A DNA stretch of 52,689 nucleotides from Methylococcales bacterium (lineage in GTDB: Bacteria > Pseudomonadota > Gammaproteobacteria > Methylococcales > Methylomonadaceae). The stretch spans positions 1-52,689 of the forward strand of contig JAGLDH010000077.1 in the NCBI GenBank assembly GCA_023145835.1. Direction: 5' to 3'. Made by a program: the position numbers and the translations under genes. Under the pieces are notes generated by a model that was not told the DNA's origin, made no database searches, and was given only the letters and a program-made list of their open reading frames with translations. Positions 8,659-16,152 of the stretch are shown here, in pieces (position 1 is the first letter of the stretch; every line of letters starts with the position of its first letter).

Positions 8659-9034
8659 TAAATTTTCTCTAATTATCTAAATCAAATGGAACAAAAGAGT
8701 TCAGCTTAAGGTCATGTTTTTAGAATGATGTCAGACTAAGAGAATATCACATAAATAATTGTTTTTTATGTTATTATATGCATTCAATCTATCAGATATG
8801 TTTTTGGCTGTTTTTTTGATAATATAAATCAATATTAAATCTCAATTCTATGTGATGTTCAATATTTCTTTACGTTTCAATACACAGCTTACTTATAACA
8901 AATTTAGTAGAATTCAAACAAAAAATTTAGGTAATTTTCCACAAAAAAAGAGGCACTTTGTCACAGCTATACATTTGTAACTCATTGATAATAACTTCCG
9001 AAAGCACTCTAAATTATCATGAAAGGACACAAAA
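8659..9034 (+). other. AT-rich non-coding gap after the HlyD stub
   Basis: About 375 bp with no convincing gene. A TTGATA (8985-8990) and TAAATT (9010-9015) pair 19 bp apart may form a weak promoter for the 48-residue peptide gene. No further HlyD-like coding could be recovered here, so the missing part of the adaptor gene seems deleted rather than frameshifted. Confidence 0.5.
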
Positions 9035-9181
9035 ATGAAAACACATACGATAACACTTATTATTGGCATTTTTTTGGCCAGTACAGCAATGATTGTATAC
9101 CCTGAAGACAGAAGGGAGACTCCGAGTGCTAGCTATGCTGAGAATACTAACAAAATTAACAATACTCTTGCCAGCATATAA
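9035..9181 (+). CDS. Short exported peptide, 48 residues
   Basis: Not recognised. The ATG is preceded by AAAGGA at a good distance. The product begins MKTHTITLIIGIFLASTAMI, a typical signal peptide or single membrane helix, followed by about 25 polar residues with no Cys (PEDRRETPSASYAENTNK in the middle). It could be a small periplasmic peptide or a membrane-anchored one. It lies between the HlyD-like stub and the CHASE2 cyclase and is too short to classify. Confidence 0.5.
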   Translation: MKTHTITLIIGIFLASTAMIVYPEDRRETPSASYAENTNKINNTLASI

Positions 9182-9544
9182 TTTTTTGATGATTCATACC
9201 AAGTAACAATGGACTAAGAGCCATGATAGGAAGCTGAAACAACCCCTTTAGTAAATTACTGTAATAAGAGTTAGTTACTAATGAAACCTCTGATCAAGTC
9301 CAATTATTTTTAGCTTGCTAAAACTGCCGGTATTTTCTGCGCTAAATCCTAATCGACTTAATCAGAGTCTCCTAAGGTAAGCAACGTTTTAGTTAATCAG
9401 AAGTTATGAGTAACGAGGTTCCTTCTTCGTACATCCTCCCTAGTCATCATTGAAAAAATCAATTATTTAACCTCGTTTATTTAATATGAATATCCGAGTA
9501 TAATTGTCAAATTATCTAACGACCCTTTACTTCTGAAGAAGCTA
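9182..9544. other. Repeat-bearing gap upstream of the CHASE2 cyclase gene
   Basis: The 363-bp gap contains a short MITE-like copy (9287-9368) and, right before the cyclase gene, a perfect 9-bp inverted repeat AACGAGGTT/AACCTCGTT (9412-9420 with 9469-9477). No open frame of note was seen. Confidence 0.6.
9287..9368. mobile_element. MITE-like element, family 1, short copy
   Basis: An ~82-bp element bounded by CCTCTGATCAAGTC (9287-9300) and GACTTAATCAGAG (9355-9367), imperfect inverted repeats with one mismatch in 13. Inside is the dyad TTTTAGCTTGCTAAAA (9308-9323) and GCGCTAAATCCTAATC. The same ends and internal blocks recur in the longer copy at 38396-38558, so this copy has lost the middle. 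It has no coding capacity. Confidence 0.7.
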
Positions 9545-11815
9545 ATGAATGATTGCATAAAAACCTTTAAAGTTTTTTTATGTGCTTTATTGCTCGGAAT
9601 AAGTGCAGCATTATTTAGCTTAACACCGCTTGGAACACAACTTGAGGAAGAATTAGGATTACCTTGGTTGTTTCAATTAAGAGGAGGAATCCCACCTTCA
9701 GAGCAGATTATTATTGTTAGTATTGACAAAGTATCTGCTGAAATTTTAAGTTTGCCTGAAGACCCGGAAAAGTGGCCGCGATCATACTATGCCCAGCTAA
9801 TAGAAAAGCTTAATCGACAAAACCCTTCTATTATCGCCTTAAATATGACATTTGGGGAAAGTAGAGGAGAAGAAAATGATCAATTATTAGCGGAGGCAAT
9901 GGATAAAGGAAAAAATATTGTCTTAAGTAACTATATAAAACAAAATATAGTTCGAACAAATAATGGAAGTAATCAATTTAAATATGAACAGATAATCGAT
10001 CCATTGCCGCTTTTAGAATCAGCTGCGCTTATTACTGCTCCTTTCCCCCTACCTAAAACAGCCTCTACTGTAAAGCAGTTTTGGACGTACAAAAATAGTG
10101 CTGGAGATATTACCACTTTCCCTGTCGCTATATTTCAAAGCTATGTCTTTAAACAAGTTTATCCAGAGATTTTACAGCTACTCTCTTCACTGAACCCCTC
10201 GGTTTCACAGCTACTTCCATCATCATTTGATAAGTTATTAATTGAATCTAATATTATTGAATTTATTCAAACCATTCAAACAATAATATCAAGTGATTCT
10301 CAATCACTTGAACGACTTAATTTATTAATAAAAGAAGCACGTTTTTCTGTAGAAAAAAAACGACTATTGAATGCATGGATAGCTTTATTAAAAAGCCCTG
10401 ATAGCCTGTATTTCAATCACTATGGTTCTGCAGGGACTATTCCAACCATTCCTTTTTATCAAGCACTTGTTAGTGATATTTTAAACCCTGAGTTATTCAA
10501 AAATAAAGTTGTATTAATAGGGGTCTCCGAAAATATAGAACCCGAAAAAAACCAAGGGTTTTATACTGTTTTTTCAAAGACTGACAGAGACATTGTAAGT
10601 CCCATAGAAATAGCTGCTACCGCAGTTGCAAACCTTATTAATAATACCTGGCTAAAACCATTATCTTTACAAAACCAGTTTTTGGTCATCTTAATGTGGA
10701 GTATTATTCTATTTGGAATTTGTCACTTTTTTACTTATAAGCTGGCTATCTATTTAGTTATTATTTCTAACCTGCTATATCTGCTTTTTGCCTTTCAATG
10801 GTTTTATTCAAATTCTATTTGGCTTCCTTTGTTTATTCCCTTTCTGGTATTAACACCCATTGTTTTAACGTTTCAAACAATTGTATTTTTTTTAGAGGGA
10901 AAGCGAGAACGTAAATCAATGGAGAAAGCTTTTAGTTTATATATACCTAATAGCGTAGTCAGTTCTTTTAAAAAAAATCATGATGCTTCTACCATGGGGC
11001 ACTATGGAGAACTTATGTTTGGTGTCTGTATGTCAACAGATGCAGAACAGTACACTGCACTTTCTGAAAATATGAAGCCTGAAAAACTGAACACATTAAT
11101 AAATGAATATTATAGTGTTATGTTTCCATTAGTCACAAAAAATGAAGGAATCATTTCTGACATTATTGGTGATGCAATGTTTGCTATATGGACGTCAACA
11201 GATCCCACTGCTAAAACTAGATTAGCCGCCTGTTTATCTGCGCTAGAAATATTACAGGCGATTACTCAGTTTAATCATGCTCAATTTCATCCATTACCCA
11301 CGCGCATAGGTTTACATTTTGGAGAGATACGGTTAGGAAATGTCGGTGCAGCTGACCATTATGAGTATCGTGCTGTTGGAGATACGGTTAACACTGCGAC
11401 TAGGATTGAGGGGCTAAATAAATACTTAAATACCCAAATTTTAGTTTCTGCTGATGTTATAAAGAGCCTTTCTGATTTTACAACACGTGAAGTTGGGTTT
11501 TTTATTCTGAAAGGGAAATCTCACCCCGTTCATATTTATGAGCTCATTTCTAACAATGAATTACTTGATTCAAGTCAGCGCTCAGTAATAACAGCGTTTA
11601 TAAAAGGTCTTAAGCTCTTTCAGCAACAAAAGTGGTCAGAAGCATTACAAATATGGCTTGAGCTTGAACGTGTATTTCCTAATGATGGACCCACTCTTTT
11701 TTACATTCAATATTTGAAAGAAAACTTACATTTAATACATGAGCACACAGACCAAAGTCAACCCACAGTCATCTCAATGGGTAATATTACCAACTCCCTT
11801 GTGTTTAACCATTAA
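9545..11815 (+). CDS. CHASE2-domain class III adenylate/guanylate cyclase
   Basis: Predicted inner-membrane receptor that makes a cyclic nucleotide in response to a periplasmic signal. Order in the 756 residues: membrane helix (~8-28), CHASE2 sensor in the periplasm (~33-370), three membrane helices (~378-395, 399-416, 425-450), class III catalytic domain (~485-665), and a TPR-like tail (~675-735). Metal-binding Asp499 (in STDAEQYTALSE) and Asp543 (IIGDAMFAIW) are present, as are the transition-state residues Asn616 and Arg620 (GDTVNTATRIEG). The base-recognition positions are unusual: Asp539 sits where adenylate cyclases have Lys, and Arg609 where they have Asp/Thr. Similar replacements occur in related CHASE2 cyclases as I remember them, so ATP versus GTP use, and even activity, cannot be read off. 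It ends 89 bp before the first FecR-TPR-barrel gene, same strand. Confidence 0.85.
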   Translation: MNDCIKTFKVFLCALLLGISAALFSLTPLGTQLEEELGLPWLFQLRGGIPPSEQIIIVSIDKVSAEILSLPEDPEKWPRSYYAQLIEKLNRQNPSIIALNMTFGESRGEENDQLLAEAMDKGKNIVLSNYIKQNIVRTNNGSNQFKYEQIIDPLPLLESAALITAPFPLPKTASTVKQFWTYKNSAGDITTFPVAIFQSYVFKQVYPEILQLLSSLNPSVSQLLPSSFDKLLIESNIIEFIQTIQTIISSDSQSLERLNLLIKEARFSVEKKRLLNAWIALLKSPDSLYFNHYGSAGTIPTIPFYQALVSDILNPELFKNKVVLIGVSENIEPEKNQGFYTVFSKTDRDIVSPIEIAATAVANLINNTWLKPLSLQNQFLVILMWSIILFGICHFFTYKLAIYLVIISNLLYLLFAFQWFYSNSIWLPLFIPFLVLTPIVLTFQTIVFFLEGKRERKSMEKAFSLYIPNSVVSSFKKNHDASTMGHYGELMFGVCMSTDAEQYTALSENMKPEKLNTLINEYYSVMFPLVTKNEGIISDIIGDAMFAIWTSTDPTAKTRLAACLSALEILQAITQFNHAQFHPLPTRIGLHFGEIRLGNVGAADHYEYRAVGDTVNTATRIEGLNKYLNTQILVSADVIKSLSDFTTREVGFFILKGKSHPVHIYELISNNELLDSSQRSVITAFIKGLKLFQQQKWSEALQIWLELERVFPNDGPTLFYIQYLKENLHLIHEHTDQSQPTVISMGNITNSLVFNH

Positions 11816-11844
11816 ATAGATTTAGAATAGCTGTAACAAAAAAA

Positions 11845-11880
11845 TAACCTCTTGTATATTAGTAGGTTAGTTGTTTTTCT
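11845..11880 (+). terminator. Weak stem-loop between cyclase and first FecR-barrel gene
   Basis: TAACCT (11845-11850) pairs with AGGTTA (11864-11869), followed by GTTGTTTTTC. The 6-bp stem is weak, so partial readthrough into the next gene is likely. Confidence 0.25.
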
Positions 11881-11904
11881 CGCCTTTTTAATAGAGCCAT
11901 CACT

Positions 11905-14900
11905 ATGAATTTAAAACATAAAAAACATAAAAAACATAAATGTTATTTGTTTCTTGTGTTTTTGCTAATGTCTTATGATAGTTACGCCTCCCCCCCTTGT
12001 TCTAAATGGATAGCAAAAATTATTTCTATTCAAGGAAAGGTTGATACCCAGACTATGGGCAAAACTGTTTGGCAAGCTGTTGATCAGAAAAATACCTTTT
12101 GTGCTGGCGATAAAATTCGAATCTCAAAGCATAGTCGTGCAACGATTCAAATGAACAATCAAACAAGGATTACTTTAGACCAAAGTTCAACAATGGTTTT
12201 TGAATCAAAAAAACACAAATCTTCTCCTTGGTTTGTAAATATACTCAATGGAGCCGCTTTTTTCCGTAGTCGACAGCCACAACACCTTAGCATTGAAACA
12301 CCTTTTATAAATGCGGTTCATGAAGGGACTGAGTTTTTGGTTAATGTTAATTCTAAACAGACAGAAATATCCGTTTTTGACGGTCAAGTTGCAGCCACTA
12401 ACCAACAGGGTGAGATACATATTAAAAAAGGTTTTACTGGTATTGCTACTAAAAACGCACCTCCTCAAATTAAAGCTTTGGTCATTAGTCCAGAAGATGC
12501 GGTGCAATGGACATTGTACTACCCACCTATTATTGATATACAAAATAATGCTTTAGTTAAATTAACGATTAATTCACAAAACAATATTGACAACTCTCTA
12601 GCCTTACTGGAAAAAAATCAAGATTTACAGCATAACGTAAATTACTTATCTTATATCGCATCACTTTTGCTAAGTGTTGGAAGCGTTGATGACGCTCTAT
12701 CCTATATTGATAAAGTACAAACTTTAGACGCTAATAACAGTGATGCAATAGCCTTAAGAGCAATCATTGATGTTACTAAAAATCGACAAAATAATGCTCT
12801 TGGTCTTGCACAGAAAGCTGTCTCGATTAATTCACAATCAGCTACTGCCCAAATTGCTTTATCTTATGCCCACCAAGCACTGTTTAACATTGAGCTAGCA
12901 CTTAAGACAGCTCAGAAAGCTGTTCTTTTATCGCCAGAAAATGCATTGGCATGGGCTAGGTTGTCTGAATTACAACTTTCTATTGGTGAACGAAGTGATG
13001 CTTTAGAATCAGCACAAAAAGCTCAACGATTAAACCCTAAACTAGCACTTACTCAGACGATTCTTGGTTTTGCCTATCTAGCACAGATAGAGATTGATGA
13101 GGCAAATATTGCATTTACTAAAGCCATCAAATTAAACTCAGCCGCTCCTTTAGCTCGATTAGGTTTAGGGCTGGCTAAAATAAGAAAAGGTAATGTTGAA
13201 GAAGGAACACATGATTTAGAAACGGCGGTTAGCCTTGATCCTGATAATGCAATCATGCGTAGCTATTTAGGAAAAGCCTATTATGAACTGAAAAATCAGA
13301 ATTATGCAGAAACGGAATTATCTATTGCAAAAGAAATGGATCCCAAAGACCCTACACCCTGGTTTTATGATGGCATTCTCAAGCAAACAGCCAATAGACC
13401 TATAGAGGCCTTGCATGACATGCAAAAGGCAATAGAGTTAAATAATAACAGGGCGGTCTATAGATCTAAACTGTTGTTGGATGAAGATTTAGCTGCAAGG
13501 AGTGCAAGCTTGGGAAGAATATACAATGATTTAGGATTCCAACGGTTAGGTTTGGTGGAGGGATGGAAATCAGTTAATACTCATCCTAGTGATTTTTCAG
13601 GCCATCGTCTATTAGCAGATAATTATGCTTCGTTACCTCGACATCAAATTGCAAGAGTCAGTGAGTTATTGCAATCACAATTACTACAGCCTATTAATGT
13701 AGTACCAATTCAACCTCAGTTAGCAGAAACGCAGCTTGGTATTTTAGAGGGTACAGGTTCCTCTTCTTCTTCGTTTAATGAATTCAATCCATTATTTACA
13801 AGGAATAAAATAAATTTTCAAGCAAATGGTGTTTTTGGTAGCAACAATACGATTGGAGAAGATATCGTTCTCTCTGGGCTTTATGATAACTTTTCATTTA
13901 GCTTAGGACAATTTCATTATGAATCGGATGGGTATCGGGAAAATAACGAACAAGAAAGTGATATTTATAATACTTTTTTTCAGCTTGCTTTAAGCAATCG
14001 AACAAACCTTCAGTTTGAATACAGGTATTTAGATAAAGAAAATGGGGATATTTCTTTAAAATTTGATAGGGATAACTTTTTAAAAACGGAAAAAACTTCC
14101 TTGCAAAGTCATTTATATAGATTTGGCCTACACCATGTGTTTTCAAACCAATCAGAAGTAATCGTTTCCTCTTTAATCAGTGAGCAAGAGGATGAGTCAA
14201 TAGGTAACCCTTTTATTAATTCAAAAAACGAAAGCGATGGCCTTCTTGTAGAAGGCCAGCATATTTTAAAATTTGAACAGTTTAAAATGCTAACTGGAGT
14301 CGGAGTGTTTAGAGATGATAGAGCTGATACAGAGTTAAAAAACAATGATAGCTTTCGGTGTTTTCCTCAATGTAATTCAACGAGTGATAAAAAAACAAAT
14401 CACTATAATGGATATATCTACTCATATTTAAATGTTTTTCCAAATTTGGATTTTACAATAGGGCTGAGTGTTAATTCAATAGAAGATGAATTTGGTAACA
14501 AACTTCGATATAACCCAAAAGTAGGATTGAGCTGGGGTATAAATGATTCAGTGAGTTTTAGAGCAGCTACATTTAGAACAATTAAACGAAGTTTAGTAGC
14601 TAACCAAACGATAGAACCTACGCAAGTTTCTGGTTTTAATCAACTTTATGATGATGGTGATTCAACTAGTGCCTGGAATTATGGCGTGGCTTTTGATTTT
14701 AAATTGACAAAAGAACTATCTTCAGGAGTAGAGTTTTTTTTAAGAGATTTAGATGTTCTTTTTTTAGCTGAAAAAGAAGGTGAATCTTTTACAGAGTCAA
14801 CTGATTGGCATGAAACATATTTTAAATCATATCTAGATTGGACTCCACACCCTTTGTGGGCGTTTGGAGTTCAATATCAATATGAGCGCTTGGATGAAAG

Positions 14901-15267
14901 TAAAGCGTTTTCAACTGGCGCATTAGATTTACAAACACATATTGTTCCCATTTCTATTGGTTTTTTTCATCCATCAGGCATTTCTGGCAATATAGTTGCA
15001 TCGTATTACAAGCAATTAAATATAGCGCTTGATTCAGCGATTAATACTGAAACACCTGAACATTTAGAAAATAAGTTAGAAAATAATAGTGAGTTTTGGG
15101 TTGTTAATGCAGGGGTAGGGCTTAGGCTTCCTAATCGCTTTGGAAAACTCTCTTTAAAAGTGCTTAATCTTTTTAATACACCTGTAAAATTTCAGGATAT
15201 AGATAAAACAAAACCAAGAGTTGCTCCAGAAAGAATGATATTTGGAGCAATTACTATTAACCTTTAA
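11905..15267 (+). CDS. FecR-like / TPR / outer-membrane beta-barrel protein, paralog 1
   Basis: Giant envelope protein of 1120 residues. Order: signal peptide (1-28, cleavage after SYA), FecR-like domain (~35-165; WQAVDQKNTFCAGDKIRISK, IETPFINAVHEGTEF and TEISVFDGQVAATN), a linker with DAVQWTLYYPPI (~197-210), about nine TPR repeats (~225-560), then a beta-barrel (~620-1120) related to TonB-dependent receptors (NLFNTPVKF and PERMIFGAITINL at the end) but with no plug domain seen. Cys32 and Cys66 in the FecR part may form a disulfide. In classical systems FecR is an inner-membrane anti-sigma regulator; here the FecR module is fused to an outer-membrane protein, so it would stay in the periplasm. 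No sigma factor is nearby. The ~560 N-terminal residues are very like paralog 2 at 16153. The signal peptide begins with a KHK triplet repeat. Role inferred: envelope sensing or assembly with the adjacent CHASE2 cyclase. Confidence 0.8.
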   Translation: MNLKHKKHKKHKCYLFLVFLLMSYDSYASPPCSKWIAKIISIQGKVDTQTMGKTVWQAVDQKNTFCAGDKIRISKHSRATIQMNNQTRITLDQSSTMVFESKKHKSSPWFVNILNGAAFFRSRQPQHLSIETPFINAVHEGTEFLVNVNSKQTEISVFDGQVAATNQQGEIHIKKGFTGIATKNAPPQIKALVISPEDAVQWTLYYPPIIDIQNNALVKLTINSQNNIDNSLALLEKNQDLQHNVNYLSYIASLLLSVGSVDDALSYIDKVQTLDANNSDAIALRAIIDVTKNRQNNALGLAQKAVSINSQSATAQIALSYAHQALFNIELALKTAQKAVLLSPENALAWARLSELQLSIGERSDALESAQKAQRLNPKLALTQTILGFAYLAQIEIDEANIAFTKAIKLNSAAPLARLGLGLAKIRKGNVEEGTHDLETAVSLDPDNAIMRSYLGKAYYELKNQNYAETELSIAKEMDPKDPTPWFYDGILKQTANRPIEALHDMQKAIELNNNRAVYRSKLLLDEDLAARSASLGRIYNDLGFQRLGLVEGWKSVNTHPSDFSGHRLLADNYASLPRHQIARVSELLQSQLLQPINVVPIQPQLAETQLGILEGTGSSSSSFNEFNPLFTRNKINFQANGVFGSNNTIGEDIVLSGLYDNFSFSLGQFHYESDGYRENNEQESDIYNTFFQLALSNRTNLQFEYRYLDKENGDISLKFDRDNFLKTEKTSLQSHLYRFGLHHVFSNQSEVIVSSLISEQEDESIGNPFINSKNESDGLLVEGQHILKFEQFKMLTGVGVFRDDRADTELKNNDSFRCFPQCNSTSDKKTNHYNGYIYSYLNVFPNLDFTIGLSVNSIEDEFGNKLRYNPKVGLSWGINDSVSFRAATFRTIKRSLVANQTIEPTQVSGFNQLYDDGDSTSAWNYGVAFDFKLTKELSSGVEFFLRDLDVLFLAEKEGESFTESTDWHETYFKSYLDWTPHPLWAFGVQYQYERLDESKAFSTGALDLQTHIVPISIGFFHPSGISGNIVASYYKQLNIALDSAINTETPEHLENKLENNSEFWVVNAGVGLRLPNRFGKLSLKVLNLFNTPVKFQDIDKTKPRVAPERMIFGAITINL
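11914..11940 (+). repeat. 9-bp tandem repeat, three copies, in signal-peptide coding region
   Basis: AAACATAAA is repeated exactly three times and encodes Lys/His-rich residues at the start of the signal peptide of the first FecR-barrel protein. The second paralog has no such repeat. Slippage here would change the charged n-region by three residues per unit without a frameshift. Confidence 0.75.
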
Positions 15268-15333
15268 TCCTTAGGAGAAAAAATATTATTTATATAACAG
15301 AAAAGTCAAAATAATGAAAAATAGGAGAAAGAA

Positions 15334-15639
15334 ATGTCAAATTGTAAAATGCAATCATTAGATACACTCGAAACTGATGCGAATAAAAACGAGAAAGAAG
15401 TACCAACTATTCATAATAAGCCTGTATATACAATAGAAATTGATTGTGAAAATAACGTAAATGTTTGTGGGATTGATGGCGCTAGATGCAAGTCTGATGA
15501 ATTAAATCTTCCAATCTCTTTAGGGGAGAATGCAGAATTAGTATCAGTCATATCGGCTAATTTTTGGGAGGTAAAGGGATCGCACTATATCATAAGCCAG
15601 CAAGCTGGAAGATGGATTAAATACTATTTACCCCATTAA
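15334..15639 (+). CDS. Small cysteine-containing protein between the two FecR-barrel genes
   Basis: Not recognised. It encodes 101 residues, has no signal peptide and no membrane helix, and starts after a good AGGAG site. Four Cys are present (4, 38, 45, 52), three of them spaced by seven (C-x6-C-x6-C in DCENNVNVCGIDGARC), followed by a more hydrophobic C-terminal half ending in GRWIKYYLPH. The first ~30 residues are polar and acidic. It lies 66 bp after the first barrel gene and likely shares its transcript. Possibilities are a cytosolic metal-binding partner, or a precursor peptide of the export system whose adaptor is now broken; neither is supported by a family match. Confidence 0.6.
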   Translation: MSNCKMQSLDTLETDANKNEKEVPTIHNKPVYTIEIDCENNVNVCGIDGARCKSDELNLPISLGENAELVSVISANFWEVKGSHYIISQQAGRWIKYYLPH

Positions 15640-16152
15640 GCAGGTTTTGTTGAGGGTGATGATGGATATCATGCAAGGTAAATGTGTATGTCTGATACGT
15701 TGTAGTTTTTTTAAAATTAATTGTTGGTATAGGGAAGTGTACATTTTTACTTTCCAGCCTTTACGTAGTTCACAAAAAAGCTAAACAGCTTGGTCTGTTG
15801 TTGTCATTATGAAATATATTTCCATTGATTAATTTGAGTTTGAGGGAATGATCACCCCTCGGTTCTAATTAAATGAAAACCATTCCCTTCCTCTCAGATA
15901 TTCCAAATGTTACATTAGTTGAGCTGGTGTTTCTTGTAAGAAAAAAAATTCTGTAATTACGGTTCTATTTTATCAATGGTTTTAGTGTCAAATTAAGTTG
16001 ATTCTGATATAAAAAAGAGAGTAAAAACAGTTGCATCCATAGTTAAGAGTATTAATTTGTAATTTTGGAAAATTGTTAGTAACAGGTTATTAAAAAATAT
16101 CATCACTAAAGTTGGCATCGGCTTTAGAAAATACGAAATAATTGGCAACATA
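15640..16152. other. Gap between the small Cys protein and the second FecR-barrel gene
   Basis: About 510 bp with no confident gene. A 41-codon Cys- and aromatic-rich ORF lies at 15659-15784. AGGGAATG (15843-15850) and CATTCCCT (15881-15888) form an 8-bp stem with a 30-base loop, which could be part of a 5' leader. No clear promoter was found for the second barrel gene. Confidence 0.5.
15659..15784 (+). CDS. Possible 41-residue Cys-rich peptide
   Basis: Low-confidence ORF. GAGGG precedes two adjacent ATG codons (15659 and 15662). The product includes GKCVCLIRCSFFKINCWYRE, with four Cys within 14 residues, but no signal peptide and a random-looking C-terminus. It may be a chance frame in AT-rich DNA; it is listed because it follows another small Cys-containing gene in the same island. 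Confidence 0.18.
   Translation: MMDIMQGKCVCLIRCSFFKINCWYREVYIFTFQPLRSSQKS

Noticed and set aside
8840-8860. A second CRP site at TGTGATGTTCA near 8851
   Set aside because: Only one half-site matches; the TCACA half is absent at the right distance.
12311-12556. An 81-codon frame inside the first FecR-barrel gene
   Set aside because: It is a +1 shadow of the FecR-like coding region and has no start signal of its own.
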